The translations under genes were made by a program, and so were the position numbers. Below the pieces are notes generated by a model. That model saw nothing but the letters and a program-made list of their open reading frames with translations, searched no databases and had not been told where the DNA came from. From positions 8,349,427 through 8,413,426 of the forward strand of contig OX459104.1 in assembly GCA_949775045.1 (NCBI GenBank): a stretch of 64,000 bases of DNA. The letters are read 5' to 3'. The stretch comes from Metridium senile (Eukaryota > Cnidaria > Anthozoa > Actiniaria > Metridiidae). Shown in pieces: positions 28,105-38,000 of this stretch (the stretch's first letter is position 1; the number at the start of each line of letters is the position of its first letter).

Positions 28105-28455
28105 CGAAAGTGTAAAGATCAGCTTTACGACATCTTTACGCTCGAGCGTAATGCGACTTAAACGAACACTTTACGCTTAATTTAAAGGAGCGTAAGGATA
28201 TCATTACGCTCGCGAAAAGCCGTGTAAAAATGTCATTACGTTCTCCTTAAAGCCGTGTAAAGGTGCGTAAATATATCATTACGTTCTCCTTAAAGCTGTG
28301 TAAAGGAGCGTAAAGATATCATTACGCTTGCGTAAAGCCGTGTAAAGGTGCGTAAAGATATCATTACGTTCTCCTTAAAGCTGTGTAAAGGAGCGTAAAG
28401 ATATCATTACGCTCGCGTAAAGCCACATAAAGGCGCGTAAAGATGCCGTTTAAGC
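28105..28455 (+). repeat. CGTAAAG tandem array (right side, inner)
   Basis: Repeats of about 55-60 bp built from GCGTAAAGATATCATTACG and GTGTAAAGGAGCGTAAAG. Shorter forms are at 25090-25165. Confidence 0.88.
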
Positions 28456-28482
28456 TGTGTTATTAATGAGTGTTCTATGTAT

Positions 28483-28584
28483 AGTTTAATAAACGAGCAG
28501 GAGTGTTTTATCAGGTTTAAAATCCCGAGGGCGAAGCCCAAGGGATTTTAAACCTGATAAAACACGTTCTGCGAGTTTATTGAA
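28483..28584. mobile_element. Palindromic MITE, about 100 bp
   Basis: AGTGTTTTATCAGGTTTAAA and CCCGAGGG pair with their complements. The loop GCGAAGC is only a few bases. An apparently related short form is at about 29459-29515. Confidence 0.85.
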
Positions 28585-28755
28585 CGGCTTAAAAAACTCA
28601 TTAGTAATTCATGACCATTTTGTCCAATATCGATGAAACAAAAGAAAACGGAAGGTTGTTTGCATTTGGGAATTGATCTACACTAATAATAGAGGAATGC
28701 TAACCAACTTGAATGCTAATGAATTTGATGACTTTTCGTTGCAAACTTTTCATCG

Positions 28756-28835
28756 ATTGCCTCAGTGGCTTAATGGCTTAAAGCTCGGATACAACCAAGC
28801 AAAAGATCTCGGTTCGAATCCTGGCCGGCATTGGC
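28756..28835 (+). other. tRNA-derived SINE head or tRNA pseudogene
   Basis: A box TGGCTTAATGG at 28766-28776 and a perfect B box GGTTCGAATCC at 28811-28821 are spaced as in tRNA genes (internal RNA polymerase III promoter). The acceptor stem pairs poorly, so a functional tRNA is unlikely. Confidence 0.55.
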
Positions 28836-28945
28836 ACTCATGATCAAAGTATTTTTTTCGCCAAAAATCTAAAAGTAAATTATTTCTAAGTCTGATGTTC
28901 ACTCGTCAGTAGAGATGGGGGGAAGGGTAATATCTGAAATATGGA

Positions 28946-28993
28946 CATGAAGCATTATATAATGACACATGTGCCATTATATAATGCTTCATG
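28946..28993. repeat. Perfect 19-bp inverted repeat (hairpin)
   Basis: CATGAAGCATTATATAATG is followed by a 10-base spacer and its exact complement. It is AT-rich and may be the relic of a small MITE. Confidence 0.9.
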
Positions 28994-29519
28994 TTAATTT
29001 GCATTCCATTGTTCTTCTATTGTACATCATCATTCCCCTGGGCCGCATTCAAATCCCTCCGCGTTTCAGCCGTAGATTATGCGATATACAATGCTTTCCT
29101 CGTGACCAGAGAGGGGCATCGGATTGGACAAAATGGTCATGAATTATTAATGAGTTTTTTAACAGATATAAAACACTAATGTTTTATGCACAACACTATC
29201 AAAGGTCTCAGTTTTAATACCTCATCTTTGACCTTTGCTAGGTTCTATTTTTCAATATTATTTGCGTTCATCTGTTACTATTATTCATGGTCGCTTTTGC
29301 ATGTGGGATGCAAAAGGGGCGTATTGCGCATGATCGTGTTACGGAAATAATACGATCATGCGCAGCATTAGTTTATAGCCAGAAAATTCCAATTTTTGAC
29401 AAGAATCTTTTATAAAAGAACGTTTCATAAGTGTTGGACTTTGCTAAGATGTTTAAAAAACTCGAGACCGTACGTGTTTTATCGGCTATAAAACACGTTC
29501 TCTCTTTTTCTAAACATCA

Positions 29520-29890
29520 CTTAAACTAATAGCGTAAAGATAGCGTAAAGATAGCTTTACGTAACTACACTAAAGCGTAAAGATATGTAATGATACCTTT
29601 ACGCTTCTTTAATCATAGCGTAAAGATAGCGTAAAGATAGCTTTACGTTCCCTTACACTGAGTGTAAAGATGTGTAAAGATATCAGTACGCTAAATTCCT
29701 TTACGCATCTTTAAGCTCCTTTAATTTTAGCGTAAAGCTTCTCTGAGATCTTTACGCTCCTTTACACTTAGCGTAAAGATGTTTAAATATATATTTACGC
29801 TTATCATCTTTACGCTCCTTTATGTCGCTTTAAATTTTTAGTGTAAAGATTGTCTAAGATCTTTACGCTCCTTTACACTTAGCGTAAATT
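29520..29890 (+). repeat. CGTAAAG tandem array (right side, outer)
   Basis: Alternating forward and inverted AGCGTAAAGATAG and CTTTACGCTCCTTTA units, so the array can itself fold into many hairpins. It ends at the outer terminus of the large element. Confidence 0.88.
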
Positions 29891-29979
29891 TGAAATTTCG
29901 TGTCGTGAATTGAATTACAGTCCCTCTACTGAAACCGGTGCCACCAAAACATAATAATCCAATCACGATCGAGAATATA

Positions 29980-31473
29980 CGGTGGCCCATATACGCAATG
30001 CTTGAATATATATTTTTGGGCACAAGTATGTTATAAATGAATAAAATGTTACTTGTTAGTGCACAAATACATGTATTTATTAAATGAAATATATTTTTAA
30101 ACGCATAAACATATTTCACAATACACAAAAGTTACTCACAGTACACGAATATATTTTCTCAATACACAAAAGTTACTCACAGTACACGAATATATTTTCT
30201 CAATACACAAAAGTTACTCACAGTACACGAATATATTTTCTCAATAAACAGAAGTTAAGACTCACAATACACGAATGTATTTTCTCAATACACAAAAGTT
30301 AAGACTCACAGTACAATGTATTTTCTCAATGCACAAAAGTTAAGACTCGCAGTACACGAATATATTTTCGCAATGCACAAAAGTTTTAACGGAAACTGGG
30401 ACCGACTCTGCACTAATAGAGGCCTGTTTCGTTTGGGGGAAGCCATATTTTGTCTTCGCAAGCTAGCATGTTTTGTTACAACTGTGGTGCATTAATACAA
30501 CATTTATTACTCAGATACTATTTCCAGAAGGGGTTCTCACAAAAGAAGATGTCGTTGTTTTTGGCGAAATATCACGACACTGAAATGTCTCTGTGAAGTC
30601 TTCAAACACAATTGTATGACATGGGACTGAAAAGAAGGCATGTATCCTACAACATTCAGATCGAAGTACGCCAGGAAATAATTAATAATTTGAATGGCCC
30701 GGGGTGTTCGGGAGGATATCGTTCGCACTGGTATAGCCTCAGATTGAAAGGCATTCAAGTACATGTAGCACGAAGCCGGCGGTAGTCGAGGGGCTTTGTC
30801 GAGAGCTGGATCCTAAAGAGAAGACAGTATACGAATCCTGGACCTAACTATGCGTGGCATACTGATGGGTATGATAAACTCAAACCGTACGGTTTCCCTA
30901 TGTATCGATGTATAGATACTAGGATAGGATAGGATACATGCCTTCTTTTCAATCCCCAACATCTTCTTTTGTGAAAATCCCTTCTGGAAATAGTATCTGA
31001 GTAATTCATCGCTGCCGCAGAAATCGTTTTTCCCCACGATGTTTTGTCCACAGCTTGGACAAAACGCAAATAAAAGTTGTATTAAATACACCACAGCTGT
31101 AACAAAACATGCTAGCTTGCGAAGACAAAATATGGCTTCCCCTAAACGAAACCAGGCCTCTATTAGTGCAGAGTCGGTCCCAGTTGCCGGTAAACTTTTG
31201 TGTATTGAGAAAATATATTCGTGTACTGCGAGTCGACTTAACTTTTGTGTATTGAGAAAATATATTCGTGTACTGTGAATAACTTTTGTGTATTGAGAAA
31301 ATATATTCGTGTACTGTAAGTAACTTTTGTGTATTGAGAAATATGTTTATGCGTTTAAAAATATATTTCATTTAATAAATATATATTTGTGCACTAACAA
31401 GTAACATTTTATTCATTTATAACATACTTGTGCCCAAAAATATACATTCAAGCATTGCGTATATGGGCCACCG
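29980..31473. mobile_element. Foldback element with tandem repeats in its arms, 1.5 kb
   Basis: The ends CGGTGGCCCATATACGCAAT and complement are flanked by TA (29978-29979, 31474-31475). The left arm runs to about 30653 and the right arm from about 30936. Both carry a 41-bp tandem repeat (AATACACAAAAGTTACTCAC...TATTTTCTC; about six units left, three right) followed by GCAGAGTCGGTCCCAGTT-type unique sequence (inverted on the left). Each arm has private indels (about 70 bp at 31008-31080 and about 70 bp at 30553-30625). Tandem repeats within foldback arms recall Drosophila FB elements. No transposase is seen. Confidence 0.85.
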
Positions 31474-31490
31474 TAGTAAACACCCGCATA

Positions 31491-32060
31491 TAAGAATCTA
31501 CCATTTAACAAAAGTTGTTTACTGCGTCATTTTACAATAATAACAGACAAGTTATACATCATTTTAAGGTGGATGACTACTATACTAAAAACAAATCAGA
31601 ATTTATTATTAGAAAGGTATATCATAAAAAATTTTTATTTTAAAAAAAAATAGTGATTCAGATGGGAAATGGGGTGTCCCGAGATCGTTTCTGAGATGTT
31701 GGACTTTGAATAGTACCCACTCTACATGTTTTCGAACCTGGGCTTGGCACTAAATAATTCACAACATAAAAATTTTCCTTCAGAAAATCTCACTTGAGGA
31801 TTGCTCTCGAGATCTGTTACAGAATTAATAGGAAATATGTCTTAGAAAGGTGAAAAAATATGTAATATGTATGCTCATAAAGTCAGAAATCGAGCTTAAA
31901 CGAGTATTTGTAGTAGTACGTAGACACGGTATTTTTTTATAGTTGTAGTATGTCAACTTTCTTCTAAAACTCATTTCAAAACCATTTTTGCTACTCGCGC
32001 GCCCATTCCTAGGCCGGAAGAATTATAACGTAATATCTGATTGGATATATTTATATGACA
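31491..32060 (+). repeat. Direct duplication, copy 1
   Basis: Matches 35411-36054 in the same orientation, from AAGAATCTACCATTTAAC to TCTGATTGGATATATTTA. It includes GGGGTGTCCCGAG and TGGACTTTGAATAGTACCCA. I see no coding potential. Both copies end shortly upstream of an open reading frame (32055 and 36703), so promoter sequence could be included. Confidence 0.85.
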
Positions 32061-32372
32061 AATCCAGTCCGGCATGGAGACAATCCAAGTCAGCTCGCAT
32101 TTCGAACTCGCCAAGAAAGTCGAGAAAGACACTCAACTTGCAAGATGAAAACGAGCTTCAAAACAGGACTGAAATACGACGAGATAGACACTCTGTTGAA
32201 TATGGACGACTTACAAGAAAGCGGCCTTCAAATCAAAGTATTGGTTCGAACGTCAAATGGGAGAGTCATTGTTAGAATTCCTCGTGACGAAGAAAGCAAA
32301 CAACTCGTCAAAAACATTGCTTTTACTAACTGGCAAACTATCATTTCGTCGCTAAACTCCGCCATCTATGAA
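32055..32372 (+). CDS. Possible exon of unknown protein
   Basis: An open frame that is protein-like from ATG 32145 (YDEIDTLLNMDDL, then LVRTSNGRVIVRIPRDEESK) to about 32372. Beyond that it runs into a GC hairpin repeat and is probably no longer coding. Mixed acidic and hydrophobic content suggests a real fold, but I recognise no family and found no convincing splice sites. Confidence 0.3.
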
Positions 32373-32404
32373 ATCTATGTTTTGATTTACATATTTATAG
32401 CGGA

Positions 32405-32440
32405 GCTCCCGCGCGGGCCGAAGGCCCGCGCGAGCGGAGC
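32405..32440. repeat. GC-rich perfect hairpin
   Basis: CGCGCGGGCC (32410-32419), loop GAA, GGCCCGCGCG (32423-32432), inside GCTCC/GGAGC. It is extreme GC in an AT-rich region. It continues into GACGTCCGACGTCCG repeats at about 32515-32532, so it is probably part of a GC-rich mobile repeat. Confidence 0.9.
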
Positions 32441-33163
32441 ACCATACTTAAGAAAAAATGGTAATGCATCGAGTCTATTTTCGATGGTTTTTACACAGGT
32501 ATCCCAAGCGTACGTCCGACGTCCGACGTCCGCGCCCATCGCGATGCTGATTGGCTGTTACATTTCGGCGGGAACAAAAGTGACGCGCGCGCCAAATAGC
32601 ACTAGACCAACAAAGCAAAGTTTTCTTTTATCTTAAAAAAGGCAAACAAACAACAACAAAATACTACTTGCTAATAGCAGAGCTTTCATTAATTCAAAAT
32701 AACAACGGAGAAAGATGAACTTCGAAGAACATAAAGAGAGTTGTGACCGAAGAAGAACATAAACTTGAAGGACACAAAAACGAAGAAATTATACTAAAGA
32801 AAAGCAAAAGACTGATTCCAAAAGATCAAGAAATCGTATTTGTAGATACCTTCAATTCAATACAGCAATTCAAAACAAATTGATAAAGAAGCGACCTTGT
32901 TTGTTATGAAAACTGTCTTCAAATTGCTTCCCTCGGCACAGTTTATTGAAGGATTTTCAAGATTGGTAGTTGAACTATGAACAATGTTTAATCCATCAAA
33001 ATTCAAGTACATAAGCTTACATCTATTCGTCAAAATATGATCAATGTCATTGAAGAAAGAAAACCTCAAGAAAATAATCACCGATAAAGTAAGTTCAAGT
33101 GTTTTTATTATCCATGGTTCAAGATTATCATTTGTTTCAAGTTTTTGAGAGACAAAACTCAAA

Positions 33164-33350
33164 AATTAGTTCAATCTTCAACTCGTTTCGTCGTAGTTTT
33201 CGTGTAAAAGTACGTAGGGACTGTTTTGCAGTCTAAATTAGTTCAATCTTCAACTCGATTTGTCATAGTTTTTGTGTAAAAGTAGGGTCTGTTTTGCAGC
33301 CTAAATTAGTTCAATCTTCAACTCGTTTTGTCATAGTTTTACCTCATAAA
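33164..33350 (+). repeat. Tandem repeat, 68-72 bp, about 2.5 units
   Basis: Units starting AATTAGTTCAATCTTCAACTC at 33164, 33236 and 33304. Confidence 0.9.
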
Positions 33351-34012
33351 CGGAAAACATCAAAGATGAATTGAAATACAAACATAATTTAAAATTGGTT
33401 GAATAACTTCTGTTTATTTAGCAATATTAACTATTTTATGCTTACTAAACGAGCTTTTTTAGTAGTTTTTACTTCAAAGTCGTTAAAGTTTTTTTTACAG
33501 AACAAAATGATGTTTTACACAAAGTTTTTCATAATAAAATACCTTGTTTTAAAATCCTTGTCTTTTCAAATCGATCTTGTGTTGGTAGAACTTATAATTC
33601 TTGAGGCGTTTAATTCAAATTTTGATCAGAGCAAAAAAACACATGAAAGAATAATTAAAATGGAAACAACAGACAATATTTTAAGTGCCTTCTTCAAAAT
33701 GCCACTCACTTTTGAGTTAGTAATATCAAGTGGTAAGGAGTGGCATATAGTTTTGGGGCATAGACTGCAAGAGTTTAGCTCAACGTTTATGTTTTTAGGT
33801 ACAAAGATTAACCAGAACTATGCTTTAACGGTTCCTTATTGCTATCAAAACGACCCGGGAAGAAAGTGAACAACAATTTTTTGTCAAGATCGCTCAATAG
33901 AACTGATTGTGTTTGGTTCATTGGGCACTGGTGTTAGTTTGGAGAATTGCAATTTTAATCAGCAAATAAATGTACGATTTTACAGAAAAACCTGCATCAC
34001 TATATCATAAAA

Positions 34013-34165
34013 GCAATAGAAGCTAGTTTGTATGATTCTACCGGTGAAACAGAGCACGTTGGATGTTGGGAGAAACAGTCGAAAAAGTTTAAAAATCACT
34101 AGCTTTGAACTCCTGTTTCTCCCAACATCCCGCGTGCTGTATTTCACCGGTAGTCATAGCCACTA
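34013..34165. mobile_element. Palindromic MITE, diverged copy of 20158-20343
   Basis: Shares GCAATAGAAGC, ACCGGTGAAA and GGATGTTGGGAGAAAC with the copy at 20158. The inner loop is shortened. Confidence 0.8.
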
Positions 34166-34762
34166 CTATAAGAGTTATAAAAGCATGATTTTAGCAATGT
34201 GGTACTTGTCAATTGGCGGGAATCAAGTCCGCTTACCATTCAGTTGCCTATTTTCTAGTAAATTCAATTACAAAGAATCACTTTTTTATATAGATCCCTA
34301 TAAAAGGAATAATGAGCAGATTTTAATGCTTAGAGGCGCAACACCCTTGAAAGAGTTTATTCATAAACAACAAGTAAATCCATTCGTCCATAAAGTACGA
34401 TCTTCAAATTCAACTTACATAAGGAAACTGACATTTACAGAGGAGAACAACAAAAGATTGGGTCAACCTCTAAACACCCTTACAAAATCCATATATAAAC
34501 ATTAGCTACATCACCTGAACCATCACAAATTTTGAAAGCCTGCTTCACACGAACAAGAGTTATAGCTACTTAAGTAAAGTTGGATCTAAAACGAGGAGAT
34601 ATCTTTGTAATTTTGTATATGTATCAACATGTGTGTGTATTATAAACAATTAATGGAACTAGCGAGTAAACTAGTATAGGCTGCGTCAGTGTTATATAAA
34701 CGATAGGTAATATAATGAATTGTTAATAAAAAAAAATGTTAAAAAAATGGCTTAACGTTACT

Positions 34763-34790
34763 GACGTTTCGTGCTTTAGCCATTCGTCGG
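34763..34790 (-). other. Hammerhead-like motif, copy 1
   Basis: Read on the minus strand: CCGACGAATGGCTAAAGCACGAAACGTC. It has the CUGANGA / helix / CGAAAC arrangement with a changed second base. The same module is at 44335-44362 and, truncated, at about 46083-46100. Confidence 0.35.
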
Positions 34791-35268
34791 AATAAAAGGG
34801 AATAAACAAAAGTTCGAACAAAAGTACAAGTTCCTTGCCGCGCCATGGCCGTACGTATGAAGGGATCTTACCATATAACTCATGAAGACAACTTTTTGCC
34901 GAAATTCAAAATGTTGGTTGTACTGTGAATTAAATTCTCAAAAATGGCAGGTTATTTTGTGTGGTAAAAATACAATATTACCGGCTTACACTAACGTACC
35001 TGATCTACTATTGTCGAAACCATCGGCTGTTGTTAAATCCACTAGTTTGTAAATGAATCACAAGCTTCTAAGAGCGTCCACGTGTCTAAGTGGATATATA
35101 ATAAATTCCCTGAATATATCACCATAAATTTCCGTGTACATAACCTCTGTTATATTATGAAGCTACCATTAGCTTACACGTTTGAAATTTTATTTTTTGT
35201 TATTTTTAAAATAGTGCAAATAGAATATGAACAATATAATCTCTATAAATACAGTAAAAACTCGCATA

Positions 35269-35409
35269 GAGTACAAACACTAAAAGTGTGCAACATAAAT
35301 ACCACTAAATACTGCTATATTATGCAAATTCTATTGTTCTCTATTGTTTAATCAACACTATTTAGTTGTAAATACTACAAAGTATTGCACACTTTTACTG
35401 TTTGTACTC
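35269..35409. mobile_element. TA-target palindromic MITE, 141 bp
   Basis: The ends are GAGTACAAAC and GTTTGTACTC, with TAAAAGTGTGCAA and complement inside. TA flanks it at 35267-35268 and 35410-35411. The first copy of the local duplication has the uninterrupted sequence CGCATATAAG (about 31485-31494), an empty site. Confidence 0.85.
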
Positions 35410-35410
35410 T

Positions 35411-36054
35411 ATAAGAATCTACCATTTAACAAAATTTGTTTACTGCGTCATTTTACAATAATAACACGTTATACATCATTTTAAGGTGGATGACTAATAT
35501 ACTAAAAACAAATCAGAATTTATATTATTAGAAAGGTATATCAAAGAAAATTTATAATTTTTTTTTAAAATGGTGATTCAGATGGAAAAATGGGGTGTCC
35601 CGAGCTCGTTTCTGAGATGTTGGACTTTGAATAGTACCCACTCTGCATGTTTTTGAACCTGGGCTTGGCACCAAATAATTCACAACATAAAAAATTTCCT
35701 TCAGAAAATCTTACTTGAGGATTGCTCTCGAGATCTGTTACAGAATTAATAGGAAATACGTCTTAGTAAGGTGAAAAAATATGTAATATGTATGCTCATA
35801 AAGTCAGAAATCAAACTTAAACGAGTATTAGTACTAGTAGACACAGTATTTTTTTATAGTTGTAGAAATGTCAACTTTCTTAAAGTTTGTCTAAACAACG
35901 ATTTTTACCTGTTCTTCCTGAATATCAAAAACAAATCATAGGGTCCCTGGCGAATTATTGAGTTTTAAGAGAAAATTAAAACAATTACTCTGCCATTCCT
36001 GGGAACGGGAGAATTACAACGTAATTTCTGATTGGATATATTTAATTTGACCCA
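35411..36054 (+). repeat. Direct duplication, copy 2
   Basis: Second copy of 31491-32060, about 3.9 kb away, with an extra segment of about 70 bp near 35905-35985. The MITE at 35269-35409 sits at its left border. Confidence 0.85.
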
Positions 36055-36702
36055 ATCTAATGATCTGGTGTTTTTTTTTTTTTTTTTGAACTCACGCCAT
36101 CTTGTCACGTAGCACTCGTTACGGGAAAGTGTGTCATCTACTCGAAGTATTTATTTCTCAAAAAACGTCCAAAACCAAGGTTTTTGGATTATTTCTCAAT
36201 GGCAATCCACTTTTCTGTAAGTAGAAGCTAATAATAAATGTCGCTATGTATCATTTCTTGCGTTCATTGTTTTGTTTTAATGAATTTCCCCCCGTCTTTT
36301 TGACATATTTCAACTTTCATATCAATTATTTTTTCCAACAAAAACGTGCTCAAAAATTATCTTGTTTTATTTCACAAATGTTGTGCAATTGTTGATTGGA
36401 TAAGTTTTGAGTCCTATTTTGCAGTTATTCGAACTCACATCTAAGAATCATCATTTTCGCGTTGTGGTTTCCTACGCTTCTCTTTTGTTTTCACAACATC
36501 TTGCAAATTTTGATCAGAGCAAAAAACACGGAAAACACGAGCGTTTCGCTTGGCAATTTAATGCCCGCGATAAATTTTGAATGTCCAGCGGTATTTCCCA
36601 TTGCTGCCACTCACTCAGCCGCGAAATATAAAATCCTCTACAATTAAAAAGTTTTAGTGAATGAATATTGCGCTGATATAACAAAATACTATCCGCCGTG
36701 AA

Positions 36703-36900
36703 ATGCCGCGCGTGCGAGAAAAGTGTGCTATTTGCGCAACTAAAACAACTAGCAGGCTTTTCACTATTAAACATGAGAAGGTTGAAGACTTAAAGACCTG
36801 TTTTAACAAGGTTTTTAGCGGTAACACCGCAACAATATGCGCTGCTTGCTATAGGCAATTCAACAGATGGTTTGGACATGGAAAAGACGGTTGTCACGAC
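36703..36900 (+). CDS. Zinc-finger protein, first exon (SINHCAF/FAM60A-like N-terminus)
   Basis: This exon encodes 66 residues from ATG 36703 to a possible donor CACGAC|GTACAA. Cys8 and Cys11 (CAIC), an SRLF segment, Cys33-Phe34, and Cys47/Cys50 (CAAC) followed by a Trp-containing helix match the spacing of the N-terminal Cys-rich domain of SINHCAF/FAM60A, a SIN3-HDAC subunit. Other animal proteins of unknown role share this fold. It probably binds zinc, perhaps in chromatin regulation. The donor is uncertain. Without it the frame runs into the 41-bp minisatellite, which looks non-coding. Promoter and 5' UTR lie in 36055-36702. Confidence 0.6.
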
Positions 36901-36990
36901 GTACAAAGCCGTGGACTTATATATGTGTCAAAAAAATATCTTACCAAAAAAACTGAGACGTTCGGCAATCGAACTCACAGTAAAATTTTA

Positions 36991-37134
36991 GCAATCGAAC
37001 ACAATCGATCGTTCGGAAATCGAACAATAAGGCAATCGAACACAAGCGAACATTCGGAAATCGAGCAATAAGGCAATCAAACATAATCGAGCGTTCGGAA
37101 ATCGAACAATAAGGCAATCGAACATAATCGAACG
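36991..37134 (+). repeat. 41-bp minisatellite in intron
   Basis: Units starting GCAATCGAACACAATCG at 36991, 37032, 37073 and 37114, exactly 41 bp apart. It lies between exons 1 and 2 of the zinc-finger gene. Confidence 0.95.
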
Positions 37135-37164
37135 GTGATTTTTTTGACGTAAAATGTTTGAAAG

Positions 37165-37559
37165 CGCGACAGGTACTGTCATGATAAAACCAACTCGCCG
37201 CAACAGTACGTTGAGTACAATGGCAAAGTGTACCACATTGCACAGTTTTTATCACTTCAGACAGGAAAGGCTTATTTACCATCCAGCGGACGTATTGCGC
37301 GTTGGATGTCGGCATCTAAGGCAGACTTTTTTGACTCCCTCTCGTCTTCTGCACGCTCGGGCACCGTATTAAAACTGGGAAATATGGCTGCTGTGTTTTC
37401 CCCCAACGTTGGACTTACTCCCAGAAAGCCTTATACTCAGTCTAGTAACGTTAACGTAGATGTGATGGAGGTCAATGGATCTGCAAACTGGCCTGCTCAA
37501 CTAACACAGCTCGACAGCACCAACACCGCTCATAGTACTGACTGCAAATTGTGCAGAAA
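37165..37559 (+). CDS. Zinc-finger gene, second exon
   Basis: An open frame of 131 codons plus two bases, from an AG acceptor (about 37163-37164; another at 37170-37171) to a strong donor AGAAA|GTAAGT. It encodes QQYVEYNGKVYHIAQFLSL, then GRIARWMSASKADFF and a Ser/Asn-rich linker, ending CKLC. I recognise no domain. Phase 2 at its end matches the next exon. The joint with exon 1 is the least certain part of the model. Confidence 0.6.
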
Positions 37560-37781
37560 GTAAGTAAACGTACAATAAGTATCTGAAATGTCTAGCTCAT
37601 GGCTACATAAAATTAACAACAACAAAGATGATTATACAAACAATAAATAAATAAATTAATTAATTATCTCTAGATATAGCAAAAAGACAATATACATGTA
37701 GCATTTGTTCTATCAATGTATTTTTAGATCAATTTATTGATGAAATTTTTGTGTAACATTTCTTGTTTCTTCTTTCAAAAG

Positions 37782-37998
37782 TGTGTCTTCAGCTTTGGAT
37801 ATGACGAGTACACCTGCAATGGAACAACAACATCAATATAAAACATGCAAAGTACGGTATGGTGGGGATTGGAACTTTCTTGCGCGCTGCATTGTTGGGG
37901 CTAACTTCTCCCAAATGGGAGAAGAAGGCAAAGCTTTTCTCTTGTGTCGGCATGGAAGCAGAACACTGTTCAGAGTCCATCCACAGTCTGCACAAGAG
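37782..37998 (+). CDS. Zinc-finger gene, third exon
   Basis: It begins after TTTCAAAAG and completes the split codon (AA|T, Asn). It ends at CAAGAG|GTACAC. The 72 codons contain KTCKVRYGGDWNFLARCIVG and GKAFLLCRHGSRTLFRVHP, a compact segment with several Cys, Trp and Arg that looks folded but that I cannot name. No stop is reached, so further exons are expected downstream; I could not identify them. Confidence 0.6.
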
Positions 37999-38000
37999 GT

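Larger units (their letters stand above)
25074..29907. mobile_element. Very large inverted-repeat (foldback-like) element, 4.8 kb
   Basis: The outer ends are CACGACACGAAATTTCAA and its complement (one difference in 26 bp), flanked by AAT on both sides (25071-25073 and 29908-29910). The subterminal parts carry CGTAAAG tandem arrays. A second inverted block pairs 25140-25434 (ATGAGCGATAGGATACAT, CCTAGTCTCTCA, CACTGGGTAGGAAG) with 27845-28105. No transposase is visible. The right half has been enlarged by other insertions (28483, 28756, 28946). The unity of the element is inferred from the matching outer ends. Confidence 0.6.
33688..35050 (+). repeat. Dispersed repeat family, copy 1 (1.36 kb)
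   Basis: Collinear with 45262-46250: CTTCTTCAAAATGCCACT, then AACGGTTCC, then GGGAATCAAGTCCGCTTACC, AGCGAGTAAACTAGTATAGG and ACCGGCTTACACTAACGTAC near the end. It carries the palindromic MITE at 34013-34165, which the second copy lacks. It may be a non-autonomous element. No long frame is conserved between the copies. Confidence 0.8.

Noticed and set aside
28756..28835. Functional tRNA gene
   Set aside because: A and B boxes fit, but the acceptor and anticodon stems do not pair properly, so I list it as a SINE head or pseudogene.
33399..34505. Two plus-strand frames of about 157 residues
   Set aside because: They overlap the dispersed repeat and a MITE, are not conserved in the second repeat copy at 45262, and have low-complexity Phe/Leu-rich content.
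31491..36054. LTR retrotransposon bounded by the two direct repeats
   Set aside because: No TG...CA ends, no primer-binding site or gag/pol frame between the repeats, and the copies differ by an internal indel.
36941..37315. Minus-strand frames opposite the zinc-finger gene
   Set aside because: They are shadows generated by the 41-bp minisatellite and the real exon on the other strand.
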